From: Cupriavidus alkaliphilus
GTDB taxonomy: Bacteria > Pseudomonadota > Gammaproteobacteria > Burkholderiales > Burkholderiaceae
Direction: 5' to 3'
Length of the DNA stretch: 64,000 nucleotides
Assembly (NCBI RefSeq): GCF_900094595.1
Contig: NZ_FMAD01000005.1
Coordinates: 310,001-374,000 of the forward strand
Numbering within the stretch: the stretch's first letter is position 1; each line of letters begins with the position of its first letter. Under the pieces are notes generated by a model. The model was not told the DNA's origin and ran no database searches. It saw only the letters and a list, made by a program, of their open reading frames with translations. The translations under genes and the position numbers were made by a program. Positions 34,901 through 44,010 of the stretch are shown here, piece after piece.

Positions 34901-36190
34901 TTACTCCTTGGTCCAGCCGTTCTGATAGAGCTGGCTTGCCAGGCCGCCCAGACGCGCCGTGAGGATGTAGTTCTCACCATCTTCGATCAACGCAGACCGG
35001 ATATCGCGGAAGATCTTTTCGATCGGATACTCGCGCGTGGTCCCGTTGCCGCCAAAGAGCTGGAACGCCTCATGCACGATCTTCATCGCCTCTTCCGTCA
35101 CGCTGACCTTGGCCTGCGCACTCGCATAAGGATGAGTCTGCGGCGACATCCGTGCGAACGCGAGGCTGCGGCGAGCCACGGCACGCGCCATCTCCAGCCG
35201 GCGCAGCATCTCGCCCACACGCAACTGCGTCATCTGATGCTCGATGAGGAAGCCGCCGCCCTGCTTGCGCTCGTGGCAATAGGCCAGCGCCAGTTCAAAC
35301 GCGGCCCGCGCGGCACCTGTGAACGCCTGGCACATACCCACTCCGGCGTGCGACCACATCGAAGCCAGGTTGCCGAGGAATTCGTCGTTAAGCGCAATGG
35401 CGAAGCGCTTCGGCACCTTGACGTTGTCAAAGAAGATCTCGCCCTGCGGCAGCGCGCGCTGGCCGATCTTGTCCAGAGGCTTGCCGCGCGAGATGCCTGG
35501 CAGATCGAGCGGAACGATCAGCGCGATGCCGTTGGTCTGGGTACCGTTTTCGCCGCTGCGGTAGAAGCCGTCACCGTAATCCGCCGCCATGTAGGCGAGC
35601 GCAACCTGCGCCACCGAGCCGTTCGACACCCACGACGAGTACTGCCCGTTGATGACGATCTCGTCGGCCCCCACCTTCGCGGTGATATTCCCCACCGGCT
35701 GCTTGCCGTGCGCGATGATTTCCTCACGGTAGAACGTCACGGCATCTGAGCCGCGGTCGGGCTGCGTGCTCGCCCAACAGCCGATCTTGCCCATGCACAT
35801 GTCGATCAGTTCCTGGTTGCCGACCGACTGGGCCATCATCAGCGGCGCACCCGCAACGCCAATCGAGCAGGCGAGGCCAGCGTCGCCCCACCCGAGTTCC
35901 TCACCGATGATCGATTCGATACGCACACCCATTTCGGGAGGAAACTGGGCGATCAGTTGCGGGTCGAGTCCGAGCTTGGCGGCCTCGAACATGGCGGTCC
36001 AGTACGGAGACCCGGGGGCAATCACGTCCTCCGGCGTCATCCGGTCGAGCTCCCGGCCAAGCGGGCGCAATACGTCACGCGCAAAGCGGTGGACGGTACC
36101 CTGGATCGCGCGTTCCTCTTCGCTCAACGGCGTCTCGAAGCCGGTCGGCCAGATCGACGGCAGTTCCACGTTTTTCTTCAGGCGAATCAT
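34901..36190 (-). CDS. Acyl-CoA dehydrogenase
   Basis: A 429-residue FAD enzyme introducing an alpha,beta double bond in an acyl-CoA. ATG 36190 has AAAGGAGACAAC ahead. Features: RFARDVLRPLGRELDRM at the start, the FAD-contact WASTQPDRGSDAV and QYSSWVSNGSVAQV, and the C-terminal AFQLFGGNGTTREYPIEKIF. An unusually long N-terminal part and the divergent middle suggest a subgroup acting on bulky acyl groups. It follows the amine-oxidase-like flavoprotein gene by 37 bases. Confidence 0.92.
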   Translation of the reverse strand: MIRLKKNVELPSIWPTGFETPLSEEERAIQGTVHRFARDVLRPLGRELDRMTPEDVIAPGSPYWTAMFEAAKLGLDPQLIAQFPPEMGVRIESIIGEELGWGDAGLACSIGVAGAPLMMAQSVGNQELIDMCMGKIGCWASTQPDRGSDAVTFYREEIIAHGKQPVGNITAKVGADEIVINGQYSSWVSNGSVAQVALAYMAADYGDGFYRSGENGTQTNGIALIVPLDLPGISRGKPLDKIGQRALPQGEIFFDNVKVPKRFAIALNDEFLGNLASMWSHAGVGMCQAFTGAARAAFELALAYCHERKQGGGFLIEHQMTQLRVGEMLRRLEMARAVARRSLAFARMSPQTHPYASAQAKVSVTEEAMKIVHEAFQLFGGNGTTREYPIEKIFRDIRSALIEDGENYILTARLGGLASQLYQNGWTKE

Positions 36191-36227
36191 GTTGTCTCCT
36201 TTGCTTTTGCAGTTAAAGCGCTCGCCT

Positions 36228-37718
36228 TCAGGCGGCAGCGTCGCGCACCTTACGGTTCACCCAATCGTCCATCGTGTTGGCGCCGGCCAGCATCCCGTTG
36301 ATCAGGCACCACCGGAACGGCTCAGGCGGCAGCGCGGGCGTGTCATGGCGCAACGCCGCAAGCAGCGGCGGCTCGGTACCGCCAAGCTGCTGGGCAATCA
36401 TGTGCCCCACCATGGATTGACTTGCCAGGCCGTGCCCAGAGCACCCGGCGGTGTAGTAGATGTTCTGGTTCGCCCCGGTCGTGCCGACCACGGGAAGCAT
36501 GTCGCCGGCGATGCTGATATAGCCGCTCCAGCAGTGCCGCAATGCGACGTCCTTCAGACTCGGCAAGCGTTCATGGAGGTTCGTCCTCAACTCGCGATAC
36601 TGATCGTAGGCGGGCACGTTCGGCGTCTTCGATCCGTATGGATAGTGGATACGCTTGACGGTCGAGATGATTGTGTTGCGGGACGTCAGGCGGAAGCTTT
36701 CCATGCTCAAGTGGCTGGTCACGATACCTTCGCGCCTTGGCCAACCCAGCGACGCCAGTTGCGCATTGGACAGCGGTTCGGTCTCGATCGCCGAGATTCG
36801 CAATGGCACCACCTTGTTTGCGAGCACACCGAGCTGCGGGGTGTAGGCGTTGGTGGCAAGCATCAGCACCGGGGCGCTGACGCTACCGCGCGGGGTCTTC
36901 ACCTGGATGACCGGGCCTTCGGCGTGAGACAGCATCGGCGTGTTCTCGTAAAGCTTCACGCCAGCCCGGAGCGCGGCACGCCGCAGCCCCATCACGTATT
37001 TTCCGGGGTGGAGCGTGCCGCCGGTCGGGGTGTATTCGCCAAACAGAAAGGCCGGTGGGATCCCGCGCGCGCGCATCTGCGTCTGGTCCAGGAATTCCGA
37101 CTGGTGGCCGTGTTCGGCACCGATCCGCATCGCCTCGCGGATCTTCTTTTCCTGCGACGGATGGACGCCCGCGCGGATCCAACCGGACTGGACGTATTCG
37201 CAGTCGATATCGTGTTCCCTGAGCTTGCCCTCGACGAAGCCGACGGCGTCGTCGTAATAGCGGACGATCTGCGTCGCGCGCTCCTTGCTGATGCCCTTGA
37301 ACATGAGGTCGTATTCGAACCCCATCGCCCCGGCCAGGTAGCCCGCATTGCGCCCGCTTGCACCAAAGCCAGGAAACTCGCGCTCGATGACAGCCACTTT
37401 CGCGCCCTGCCTGGCCAGCTCCAGCGCCGCGCAAAGGCCGGCGAAGCCGGCGCCCGCAATCACCACATCCGCGCTGACATCGCCCTCCAGGGCGGGCTGC
37501 ATGTCATCAGGCTTCTCGACCCATCCGCCGAGGGCGCGGTATTTTTCCAGGTCGGCCCGCTCTTTGCCGTCCGCCACCGGTTCCATGCGCGCACTTTGCG
37601 TCGCCGCCACGGCTGGCACGGCAACGGCTGTAACTGCCGCGCCCTTCACGAAATTGCGCCGGGTCATTCCCGCACGCCCACTTTGATCTTCATGCTTTGG
37701 ATCGACAACCGTGCTCAT
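36228..37718 (-). CDS. Tat-exported DadA/PuuB-like FAD oxidoreductase
   Basis: A 496-residue flavoprotein starting MSTVVDPKHEDQSGRAG at ATG 37718; the leader has MTRRNFVKGAAVTAVAVPAV, a Tat signal. The FAD fold is ADVVIAGAGFAGLCAALELA with GFGASGRNAGYLAGA, the pattern of gamma-glutamylputrescine oxidase and other glycine-oxidase-type amine oxidases. It has HCWSGYISIAGDMLPVVG and TAGCSGHGLASQSMVG near the end. It is a third, unrelated amine-oxidase-type enzyme in this gene run. Its stop is 37 bases before the acyl-CoA dehydrogenase start. Substrate inferred only as an amine or amino compound. Confidence 0.86.
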   Translation of the reverse strand: MSTVVDPKHEDQSGRAGMTRRNFVKGAAVTAVAVPAVAATQSARMEPVADGKERADLEKYRALGGWVEKPDDMQPALEGDVSADVVIAGAGFAGLCAALELARQGAKVAVIEREFPGFGASGRNAGYLAGAMGFEYDLMFKGISKERATQIVRYYDDAVGFVEGKLREHDIDCEYVQSGWIRAGVHPSQEKKIREAMRIGAEHGHQSEFLDQTQMRARGIPPAFLFGEYTPTGGTLHPGKYVMGLRRAALRAGVKLYENTPMLSHAEGPVIQVKTPRGSVSAPVLMLATNAYTPQLGVLANKVVPLRISAIETEPLSNAQLASLGWPRREGIVTSHLSMESFRLTSRNTIISTVKRIHYPYGSKTPNVPAYDQYRELRTNLHERLPSLKDVALRHCWSGYISIAGDMLPVVGTTGANQNIYYTAGCSGHGLASQSMVGHMIAQQLGGTEPPLLAALRHDTPALPPEPFRWCLINGMLAGANTMDDWVNRKVRDAAA

Positions 37719-37729
37719 TCCAGACTCCC

Positions 37730-38971
37730 TCAATCACGGCTCAGTATGTGCACGGCTAGTGCCGCCTCTTCGATGCCTTGCATGCCGCCGCCGTTTTCCT
37801 GGACCGCGTGGCGGGCGCCCAGCACCTGACGCGCACCCGCCTCGCCACGCAACTGCGTGACCAGCTCGTAGAGCTGGCCGATGCCGGTGGCGCCCAACGG
37901 GTGGCCTTTCGATTCCAGGCCGCCGGAGGTATTGATGGGAATGCGCCCGCCGATGGTGAAATCACCGCGTTCGGCAGCCGGGCCGCCCTCGCCCACCGGC
38001 GCCAGGCCGAGGTTCTCGGCTTGAATGATTTCCCCCATGGCCGATGCGTCGTGCACCTCGGCAACGTCCATGTCTTCCGGGCTCAAACCGGCTTGCTCAT
38101 AGGCCTGCAGCGCAGCCAGGCGGCCGATGTGCTTCTCGGGCTCGTCGACGCGCCGATGCGTGAAGCTGCGCATCACGCTTGCCGCTACGCGGATGCAACG
38201 CTTGCGATCCGCACCGATGCGCCGCAGCCCCTCTTCGGTGCAGAGGATCACCGCGGCCGCGCCGTCGGTAACCGGCGCGCACATTGGCAGCGTGATCGGA
38301 TAGGTGATCGGGGGCGCCGCCAACACCTCTTCAATGGTGAACGGCTTGCGGAACTGCGAAAGCGGGTTGTGCACCGAGTGCCCGTGGTTCTTTGCCGAGA
38401 CGGCTGCGATCTGGCGCTGCGTGGTGCCGTAGGTCTTCATGTGATATCGGCACATCGCGGCGTAGATCGACATGAAGCGGCTGTAGGGCCGATCGGATTC
38501 CGATCCGGGTGGCGGCTCGATGCCCTCGCCCATCCTGACCAGGTTCGCGAAGTTCTCCTCGACGCGCGACACATCCCACCCGCCCTCGAACACCGCGAAG
38601 GACTTTGCCTTGTCCGGCACGTTCATCTTCTCCGCGCCGATCGCCAATGCCACGTCGCATGCACCCGCCTTCAGGCTCTGCACCGCGAGATGCACAGCGG
38701 TACTGCCCGACGCACACGCATTCTCGACGTTGAACACCGGGATGCCTTCGAGACCGATCTTGCTGAACACCACCTGGCCCGGGATCGCTGTCTGGCCCTG
38801 CAGCGAGCCATTCGTAATGCCGGCGTAGAAAGCCGTGCCGATAGCGTCGGCGCCGCAACCGGCGTCCTGCAGCGCACCGCGCAGTGCCTCGCCTGCCAGG
38901 TCGTCGACGCTGCGTTCGAGGTGCCGGCCGAACACCGTCATGGCGATACCGGCAATGTAGATGTTGCTCAT
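37730..38971 (-). CDS. SCP-x-type thiolase
   Basis: A 413-residue thiolase-fold protein. The nucleophilic cysteine is Cys86 in NVENACASGSTAVHL; catalytic His residues are in AEVHDASAMGEI and LESKGHPLGATGIGQL. There is no second active-site cysteine block of classical degradative thiolases, which is the SCP-x pattern: these enzymes cleave branched or steroid/terpenoid-like 3-ketoacyl-CoAs. The gene is 14 bases after the CoA-ligase stop. It suits shortening of a bulky side chain rather than a straight fatty acid. Confidence 0.88.
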   Translation of the reverse strand: MSNIYIAGIAMTVFGRHLERSVDDLAGEALRGALQDAGCGADAIGTAFYAGITNGSLQGQTAIPGQVVFSKIGLEGIPVFNVENACASGSTAVHLAVQSLKAGACDVALAIGAEKMNVPDKAKSFAVFEGGWDVSRVEENFANLVRMGEGIEPPPGSESDRPYSRFMSIYAAMCRYHMKTYGTTQRQIAAVSAKNHGHSVHNPLSQFRKPFTIEEVLAAPPITYPITLPMCAPVTDGAAAVILCTEEGLRRIGADRKRCIRVAASVMRSFTHRRVDEPEKHIGRLAALQAYEQAGLSPEDMDVAEVHDASAMGEIIQAENLGLAPVGEGGPAAERGDFTIGGRIPINTSGGLESKGHPLGATGIGQLYELVTQLRGEAGARQVLGARHAVQENGGGMQGIEEAALAVHILSRD

Positions 38972-38985
38972 GATGGTCGCCTGCC

Positions 38986-40539
38986 TCAGATCCTGCGTTG
39001 CTGGCCTTGCCAGTACTGTTCGCGCAGATCCTTCTTCAGCACCTTGCCGACCGGACTGCGCGGCAACGCTGCAACAAAGTCCACACTCTTCGGCGCCTTG
39101 ACCGGGCCGAGCTTATCCTTGCACAGCGCGATGAGCTGATCCTCGCTCACGCTCTGGCCGACGTTGAGTTCCACCACCGCCTTCACGGCTTCACCCCAGG
39201 TGTCGTCGGGCACGCCGATCACCGCGCAGTCCTGCACCGCAGGGTGCGCCCAGATGACCTGTTCGACCTCGCTCGGATAGACGTTGAATCCGCCGCTGAT
39301 GATCATGTCCTTCTTGCGGTCGGTGATGTGGAGGTAGCCCTCGGCGTCCAGGTGACCGATGTCGCCGGTGTGCAGCCAGCCGTCGACGATGGTCTCGGCA
39401 GTCTTGTCTGGCGCCTTGAAATAGCCCTTCATGATGAGGTCGCCGCGCACGCAGATCTCGCCCGTCTCCCCTTGCGGCAGGACCTCGCCCTGATCGTTCA
39501 TGATCTCGACGCGAATGAGGGGATTCGGACGGCCCACCGAAGACAGTCGTTCATCGGACGCGATCTTCCCGTCGTCGAAATGCTCGGCTGGCGTCAACGA
39601 GGAAATCGACGCTGCGGCTTCGGTCTGCCCGTACCCGCCGGCCATGACCGGGCCGAACACCTGGATCGCGCGCTTGAGCTTCTCGACCGACATCGGCGCC
39701 GCACCGTAGAGGAAGTACTTGAGCGACGAGAAATCCTGCCGCTCGATGCCCGGAATATCGAGCAGGCGGTAGATGACGGTCGGTGGCAGGAAGAATTCCG
39801 TGACGCGATGCTTGGCGATAGTGGCCAATAGCAGTGCGGGATCCGGCTTGGGCAGCACGACCACGGTGCCGCCGCGCGCGGTGCAGGGCAGAGACAACAT
39901 GCCCGCTGTATGCGTCATCGGCGCCGCCGCGAGGTTAACCGGAAGCTGCGTGCCGTACGGGAACGCGATCATGAACTGAGCGAAGAACGTCTGGAACGCT
40001 CGGTGCGAATTCATCACGCCCTTCGGTGCGCCCGTCGTGCCACCGGTAGCCGACAGCATGACGATGTCGTCTATGTCGTAATCGACGCGCGGCATGGTCG
40101 TCGGTTGGCCCGCACTCCATGTCGCAAATGACGGCGCCCACGGCAGTTCGGCGTCGATGCACACCCAGAGCTTGACCTTTGGCAGGCTGGCGCGCAGCTC
40201 ATCGATGATCGACGCGAAGGCCTGGGTGAAGAACAGTGCCTCGCAGTCAAAGGCGTCCAGCACGTACTGGTTTTCGGCCGGTGCATTGCGCCCGTTGACG
40301 GGGATGTACACCATGCCGGCACGCCACATGCCGAGCGCGCAGGCCCAGCCGATGACGTCGTTGTCCGCCCACACCGCTGCCTTCGCTTCCTTCTCGAACC
40401 CGGCGGCGAGCAGTCCGTTGGCAATGCGGCAAGTCAGCTCACCGATCTCCTGGAACGAGAAGCTGCGCTCATCCTGGATGTACGCCGTGCCGTGGGGGTT
40501 GATGCGCCACCCGCGGTCGAAAAAATCAATGATGGCCAT
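38986..40539 (-). CDS. Acyl-CoA synthetase (AMP-forming)
   Basis: A 517-residue ANL-family CoA ligase. The phosphate loop is SATGGTTGAPKGVMNSH; later motifs are GGYGQTEAAA, WLHTGDIGHLDAEGYL, DRKKDMIISGGFNVYPSEVE and the catalytic lysine in PRSPVGKVLKKDLRE. It would activate the carboxylic acid formed after amine oxidation and aldehyde oxidation. ATG 40539 has AAAGGA ahead. A 147-base gap separates it from the reductase gene upstream. No aldehyde dehydrogenase is present in this run, so the acid may be formed elsewhere. Confidence 0.93.
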   Translation of the reverse strand: MAIIDFFDRGWRINPHGTAYIQDERSFSFQEIGELTCRIANGLLAAGFEKEAKAAVWADNDVIGWACALGMWRAGMVYIPVNGRNAPAENQYVLDAFDCEALFFTQAFASIIDELRASLPKVKLWVCIDAELPWAPSFATWSAGQPTTMPRVDYDIDDIVMLSATGGTTGAPKGVMNSHRAFQTFFAQFMIAFPYGTQLPVNLAAAPMTHTAGMLSLPCTARGGTVVVLPKPDPALLLATIAKHRVTEFFLPPTVIYRLLDIPGIERQDFSSLKYFLYGAAPMSVEKLKRAIQVFGPVMAGGYGQTEAAASISSLTPAEHFDDGKIASDERLSSVGRPNPLIRVEIMNDQGEVLPQGETGEICVRGDLIMKGYFKAPDKTAETIVDGWLHTGDIGHLDAEGYLHITDRKKDMIISGGFNVYPSEVEQVIWAHPAVQDCAVIGVPDDTWGEAVKAVVELNVGQSVSEDQLIALCKDKLGPVKAPKSVDFVAALPRSPVGKVLKKDLREQYWQGQQRRI

Positions 40540-40686
40540 TTACGTGTTCCTTTGCATCCATGCCAGGTTCCGACTTCACCTGACTGGGCGCGCCGTCCCG
40601 GAACGCAGTCCGGGGCGAGCGCTTTCATGTGCTTTGCTGCTTTGCTGCAGCCTGACCGATCCGTCAAAGCCGCACAGCACTTACCG

Positions 40687-41820
40687 TTACAGTTGCGAGA
40701 TCGTGGCGCGTGCCAGCCCGCGCTGCTCCAGGAAGCCGAGCAGGTAGCGATGCCCGAACGCCTTCGAGCCGGAGGCGAAACCAACCTTGGAGGTCTCGCC
40801 ATCGAGCAGCTTGATGGCCCCGGCTGCCTGAAGCGCCCCGGTCGAGATATACGGCGTGATGCCGTGCAGGGTTGCCCGTACTGCAGCGAGCTGGCCACGG
40901 CCGATAGCGAAGTCAACCGTTCGATGCAGAGAAGTGCGCTCGCGCGGCGGCATGGCCGGCGTGGTCGAATCGACGAACTGCTTGAGCACCATGTCCTGCT
41001 GCTCGGGCGGCAGGTGCGCGTACTCCGCCTCCCACTTATGGCCGAGCCCGTGCACCATTTGCATCACGTTGCTGTCGTAGAAGCCCACGCACGAGACGCA
41101 GCTGCGCACGCGTGGATCGTGCTCGAAGTACACCGGCAGCGACGTGCCACTCCACGGCAGCGCAAAGACGGGCTGCAGGAAGTCGGGGGAAGATACGTTG
41201 AACGAAGCGTGCTTGTCATGCGGCACCAGCTTCTTTTCCCACAGGTAGCATGCTTCCTGGCGATAGGTATCGAAGATGGTCGCCGTGGAACCCACGCTCA
41301 CGCCGGCGCCTCCGCCTCGCGGCCCGCGCGCCAGCGTTGCGGTTTCGAGCGCATCGACACCCGGCGTCTCCAGCGCCAGCTCGGCTGCAATCTCTGCGAA
41401 CGAGTACATGTACGCATTCGACGGCGACACGAGCAGCCCGGCCTGCCGATACAGCTCGCCGAACTGGTCGCGCACGTTGCGCACGTAGCGCTGCTCCCCG
41501 GTGGTGTCGAGGTAATGGCATCCTGCCTTGAGCGCCGCCTCCACCGCAACGAGCCCAAAATTGGAGAACGGCCCGACCGTGTTGCACACCACCCTGGCAC
41601 CGCGGAACGCATTCACGAGCGAATCCACGTTGTGTTCCGCTTCGATGATCTCGTAGTCGGCCGACTCCAGACGCACAACGCGCTGCGCCATCATTTCCTT
41701 CGTGCGGCCAGCGTTGCGTGCCACCGCCGTGAACGGGATGTTCTGGTCGATCAGCCAGTCCATGATCAACATGCCGGTGTAACCGCTTGCGCCATAGACG
41801 ACGACGGGGTGCTTTGCCAT
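40687..41820 (-). CDS. Saccharopine-dehydrogenase-like/trans-acting enoyl reductase family protein
   Basis: A 377-residue NAD(P)-binding protein, first gene of the leftward run. MAKHPVVVYGASGYTGMLIM is the dinucleotide fold of the saccharopine dehydrogenase-like group that includes mycobacterial trans-acting enoyl reductases (annotated DUF5938 as I recall). GPFSNFGLVAVEAALKAGCH and YLDTTGEQRYVRNVRDQF are family blocks. ATG 41820 follows GCAGGAGACAACC. Role probably a reduction of an activated or ring intermediate; not defined. Transcription starts about 175 bases upstream at the GGCC-box promoter. Confidence 0.82.
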   Translation of the reverse strand: MAKHPVVVYGASGYTGMLIMDWLIDQNIPFTAVARNAGRTKEMMAQRVVRLESADYEIIEAEHNVDSLVNAFRGARVVCNTVGPFSNFGLVAVEAALKAGCHYLDTTGEQRYVRNVRDQFGELYRQAGLLVSPSNAYMYSFAEIAAELALETPGVDALETATLARGPRGGGAGVSVGSTATIFDTYRQEACYLWEKKLVPHDKHASFNVSSPDFLQPVFALPWSGTSLPVYFEHDPRVRSCVSCVGFYDSNVMQMVHGLGHKWEAEYAHLPPEQQDMVLKQFVDSTTPAMPPRERTSLHRTVDFAIGRGQLAAVRATLHGITPYISTGALQAAGAIKLLDGETSKVGFASGSKAFGHRYLLGFLEQRGLARATISQL

Positions 41821-41976
41821 GGTTGTCTCCTGCTACTTCTTTTGTTGAGGGTTAGGTGAATCAAAGGTGGAACGACGCGCGAGGCCCAGGGGCACATTCA
41901 TGCTCAAACCAGCCCTGAGCCACTGCAGCCGTGGCTTTGTCCGGTAGCGCCGCAGCGCCACATAATACGTATCCAC

Positions 41977-42061
41977 GGCCTACTATTTACGTTTCGATGG
42001 CCTAATCTTAGCGTTGACATGGCCTACAATCAAGGAAGCAGAAGTTAGGGAAAACACCAAC
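41977..42061 (-). promoter_or_regulatory. Leftward promoter with three GGCC boxes and 16-bp upstream element
   Basis: On the minus strand, -35 TTGATT (42028-42033) and -10 TAAGAT (42005-42010) are separated by 17 bases. GGCC boxes at 41977, 41999 and 42021 are spaced exactly 22 bases apart, covering the spacer, the start point and about +20. Upstream is GTTGGTGTTTTCCCTA (42046-42061). The same arrangement, with the same spacings, occurs at 52408-52492. The downstream gene is the first of the 17-gene run. Boxes within and after the -35/-10 suggest repression; the conserved upstream 16-mer suggests a second factor or activator. Confidence 0.8.
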
Positions 42062-42320
42062 CGTGGCGCGACGCGAGCGATCTCGGCCAGGTCAGTTCCC
42101 GCATATGCGAGGTAAAGGACGGTGTGGTCGCCGCAGCGCCTCGGCGGGCAATCCAGCGTCACTACGGGGCTATTTGAAGCCCTTCTCCGTGGGGGCCTGG
42201 GAGGAGCAGCGCCCGCTGAGCGTTCGCGTTAGAGGTGGGCTGGATGCTCTGCACACTCACGCCTCCAGCCTCACGCGCAAAGGCATGGCGAGCGAAGCGG
42301 TGTTATGCCCTTCCATCGGA

Positions 42321-42332
42321 TAGGCCTATAAT
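42321..42332. promoter_or_regulatory. TAGGCCTA palindrome over -10 of the double-TetR gene
   Basis: TAGGCCTA (42321-42328) overlaps TATAAT (42327-42332), a near-perfect -10 hexamer about 37 bases before the start codon. It has the same GGCCTA core as the boxes in the two catabolic promoters, suggesting that the double-TetR protein controls its own gene. No strong -35 is seen. Confidence 0.6.
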
Positions 42333-42368
42333 TTGCATAGATCTTGTGTCAGCTATAGGAGAGCCCAG

Positions 42369-43802
42369 GTGCAAAACAGCGCGGTCAAGCCAAGAACCCG
42401 TGCCCGTTCCGAGGGGGCAAAGCCCGAGGTGCAGCCGTCAACGCGACGAAATCGGGAACAACGCATTCGGGAAATTCTTGATACCGCACGCCAGGTGTTT
42501 CAGGAGGATGGCTATGCCGGCTTCGCAATTCGCCGTGTAGCGGATCGCATGGGCATCACCCATGGCAATCTCCAGTACTACTTTCGAACCACCGAAGACT
42601 TGCTGCGCACGGCGCTCCCGGCTTATCTGAGCCAGGTCATGGAGGACTACACGAACATCGCCAATCGTCCTGGCACGGACGCGGCGCAACGTTGCTCCAC
42701 GCTGATCAATCGTATTTTCCAGAACCTCAACGAGACCGACCTGCCGAAGTTCATGGTGGAGATCTGGGCTTTCGCCTCGCACGAAGCCTATGTCGCGGAA
42801 CTGCTGCGCGACATGCAGACGCGGTTTCGAGGCATCTTCGCGAAGTTGTTGTCGGAACTCCATCCGACGTTGAGTAGCGATGAGTGCCTGGTGCGTGCCG
42901 CTGTGATCGCCGCCCAGATGGACGGCATGACGATATTCGCGTCCCACGGCGATTACCCGGGCAGAGACTATGTCGAGTTAGTTCGCGTGGCGAAGCGCGC
43001 GGTAAAGATGTTGGTGAACGCTTCGCCCCAGGTGCTGAAAAGCGAAACGCCACTGCGTCGTCCGCGTATCTTGCCCGGTAGCAGCAATGCCCCCGTCAAC
43101 GTGTTTGGAGCGCATGGTGACCACCAGCCCGGGCTCCTGGATCTACGGGTGCAGCAGTCGGCTCTGGACGCCTTCCACTACCGGCCGACGGCCCAGGGCA
43201 AGCGCAGGGAAATCAAGATCAACGAGATCGTCGCCACCGCCGCCAACCTGCTGGCGACGGAAGGCTATGCAAACTTCACCCTGGCACGGGTGGCGAGAGA
43301 ACTTGGCATCCTGCCATCAGCGCTCCAGAACTATTTCCCCACCCATGACGACCTGCTGCGCTCGACCCTTGACGCGGTGGGGCGGGCCTATCTGGACCGC
43401 TACTCGGAAATCGGCAAGCCGAGCAGCAAGGCGGCGCTCGAACGCCTGTCAGAAATCGCCGCCGACGTCTTCGAGGAAGTCTGTATTCCTGGGGTGCAAC
43501 AACTCTGGATTGAGATGTTCGCGCTGGCTCAACATTCGGATCTCACGCGTGAAATTGTCGGAGGCGGCTACGCAGCCTACCGGGTGGTCTGTGCCAATCT
43601 CATCCGGGAGATCGATTCGTCGGCGACCGCGCGCGAATGCCTCTCGCGCGCGACACTCATCGCCGCGCTGGTTGACGGCGTAACGGTGCTGAGGTTTGGT
43701 GCCGAGCATCAACCGGTAAGCGTGGACCGCGCCTTCGAGCTGGTGATGGTGATGACAGTTCTCATCGCGCAGGGACGCATTACCACAACTGACGTGCCAT
43801 AG
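42369..43802 (+). CDS. Double-TetR transcriptional regulator (two TetR proteins in one chain)
   Basis: A 477-residue regulator composed of two complete TetR units. Start GTG 42369 has AGGAG seven bases ahead. HTH 1 is about residues 33-80 (RVADRMGITHGNLQYYFRTT), followed by a full ligand-binding half to residue 218. A linker (about 219-278) leads to HTH 2, about 283-330 (RVARELGILPSALQNYFPTH) and a second ligand-binding half. The two halves are homologous but clearly diverged. A single chain thus acts like a TetR dimer with two different recognition helices. It lies between two co-regulated catabolic groups and next to sites with repeated GGCC boxes, so it is the leading candidate for their regulator. 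Confidence 0.88.
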   Translation: MQNSAVKPRTRARSEGAKPEVQPSTRRNREQRIREILDTARQVFQEDGYAGFAIRRVADRMGITHGNLQYYFRTTEDLLRTALPAYLSQVMEDYTNIANRPGTDAAQRCSTLINRIFQNLNETDLPKFMVEIWAFASHEAYVAELLRDMQTRFRGIFAKLLSELHPTLSSDECLVRAAVIAAQMDGMTIFASHGDYPGRDYVELVRVAKRAVKMLVNASPQVLKSETPLRRPRILPGSSNAPVNVFGAHGDHQPGLLDLRVQQSALDAFHYRPTAQGKRREIKINEIVATAANLLATEGYANFTLARVARELGILPSALQNYFPTHDDLLRSTLDAVGRAYLDRYSEIGKPSSKAALERLSEIAADVFEEVCIPGVQQLWIEMFALAQHSDLTREIVGGGYAAYRVVCANLIREIDSSATARECLSRATLIAALVDGVTVLRFGAEHQPVSVDRAFELVMVMTVLIAQGRITTTDVP

Positions 43803-43854
43803 CGCAAAGGCCAGCCTCAGGACAGGAACAGAAATCCCGCCTTTTTCAGAATGG

Positions 43855-43881
43855 AAAAAGATGCCGTGCTGGCACGGCATC
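43855..43881 (-). terminator. Intrinsic terminator of the second PhyH gene
   Basis: GATGCCGTGC (43860-43869) pairs with GCACGGCATC (43872-43881). Read on the minus strand the stem is followed by TTTTT (43855-43859), a good factor-independent terminator 130 bases after the stop of the leftward PhyH gene. It also lies downstream of the rightward regulator gene. Confidence 0.85.
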
Positions 43882-44010
43882 GAAAGACCCCAGAGGGACA
43901 CCACTGCCCGGGATCCTGGAGATGTGTAGCCGGCGCAAGTCGCTCAATGGCACGGAATCTCGATTCTCTGAGCTACAGAGCATTGGCGTCGCGGTAGCGC
44001 AGAGAGTGGG

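Noticed and set aside
42014..42030. TTGACA and TACAAT on the plus strand as a rightward promoter
   Set aside because: Only five bases separate them, so they cannot form a normal promoter; the same DNA read leftward gives a well-spaced -35/-10.
42063..42323. Open frame between the catabolic promoter and the double-TetR gene
   Set aside because: No ribosome site, atypical composition and no family resemblance; it overlaps the regulator's promoter region.
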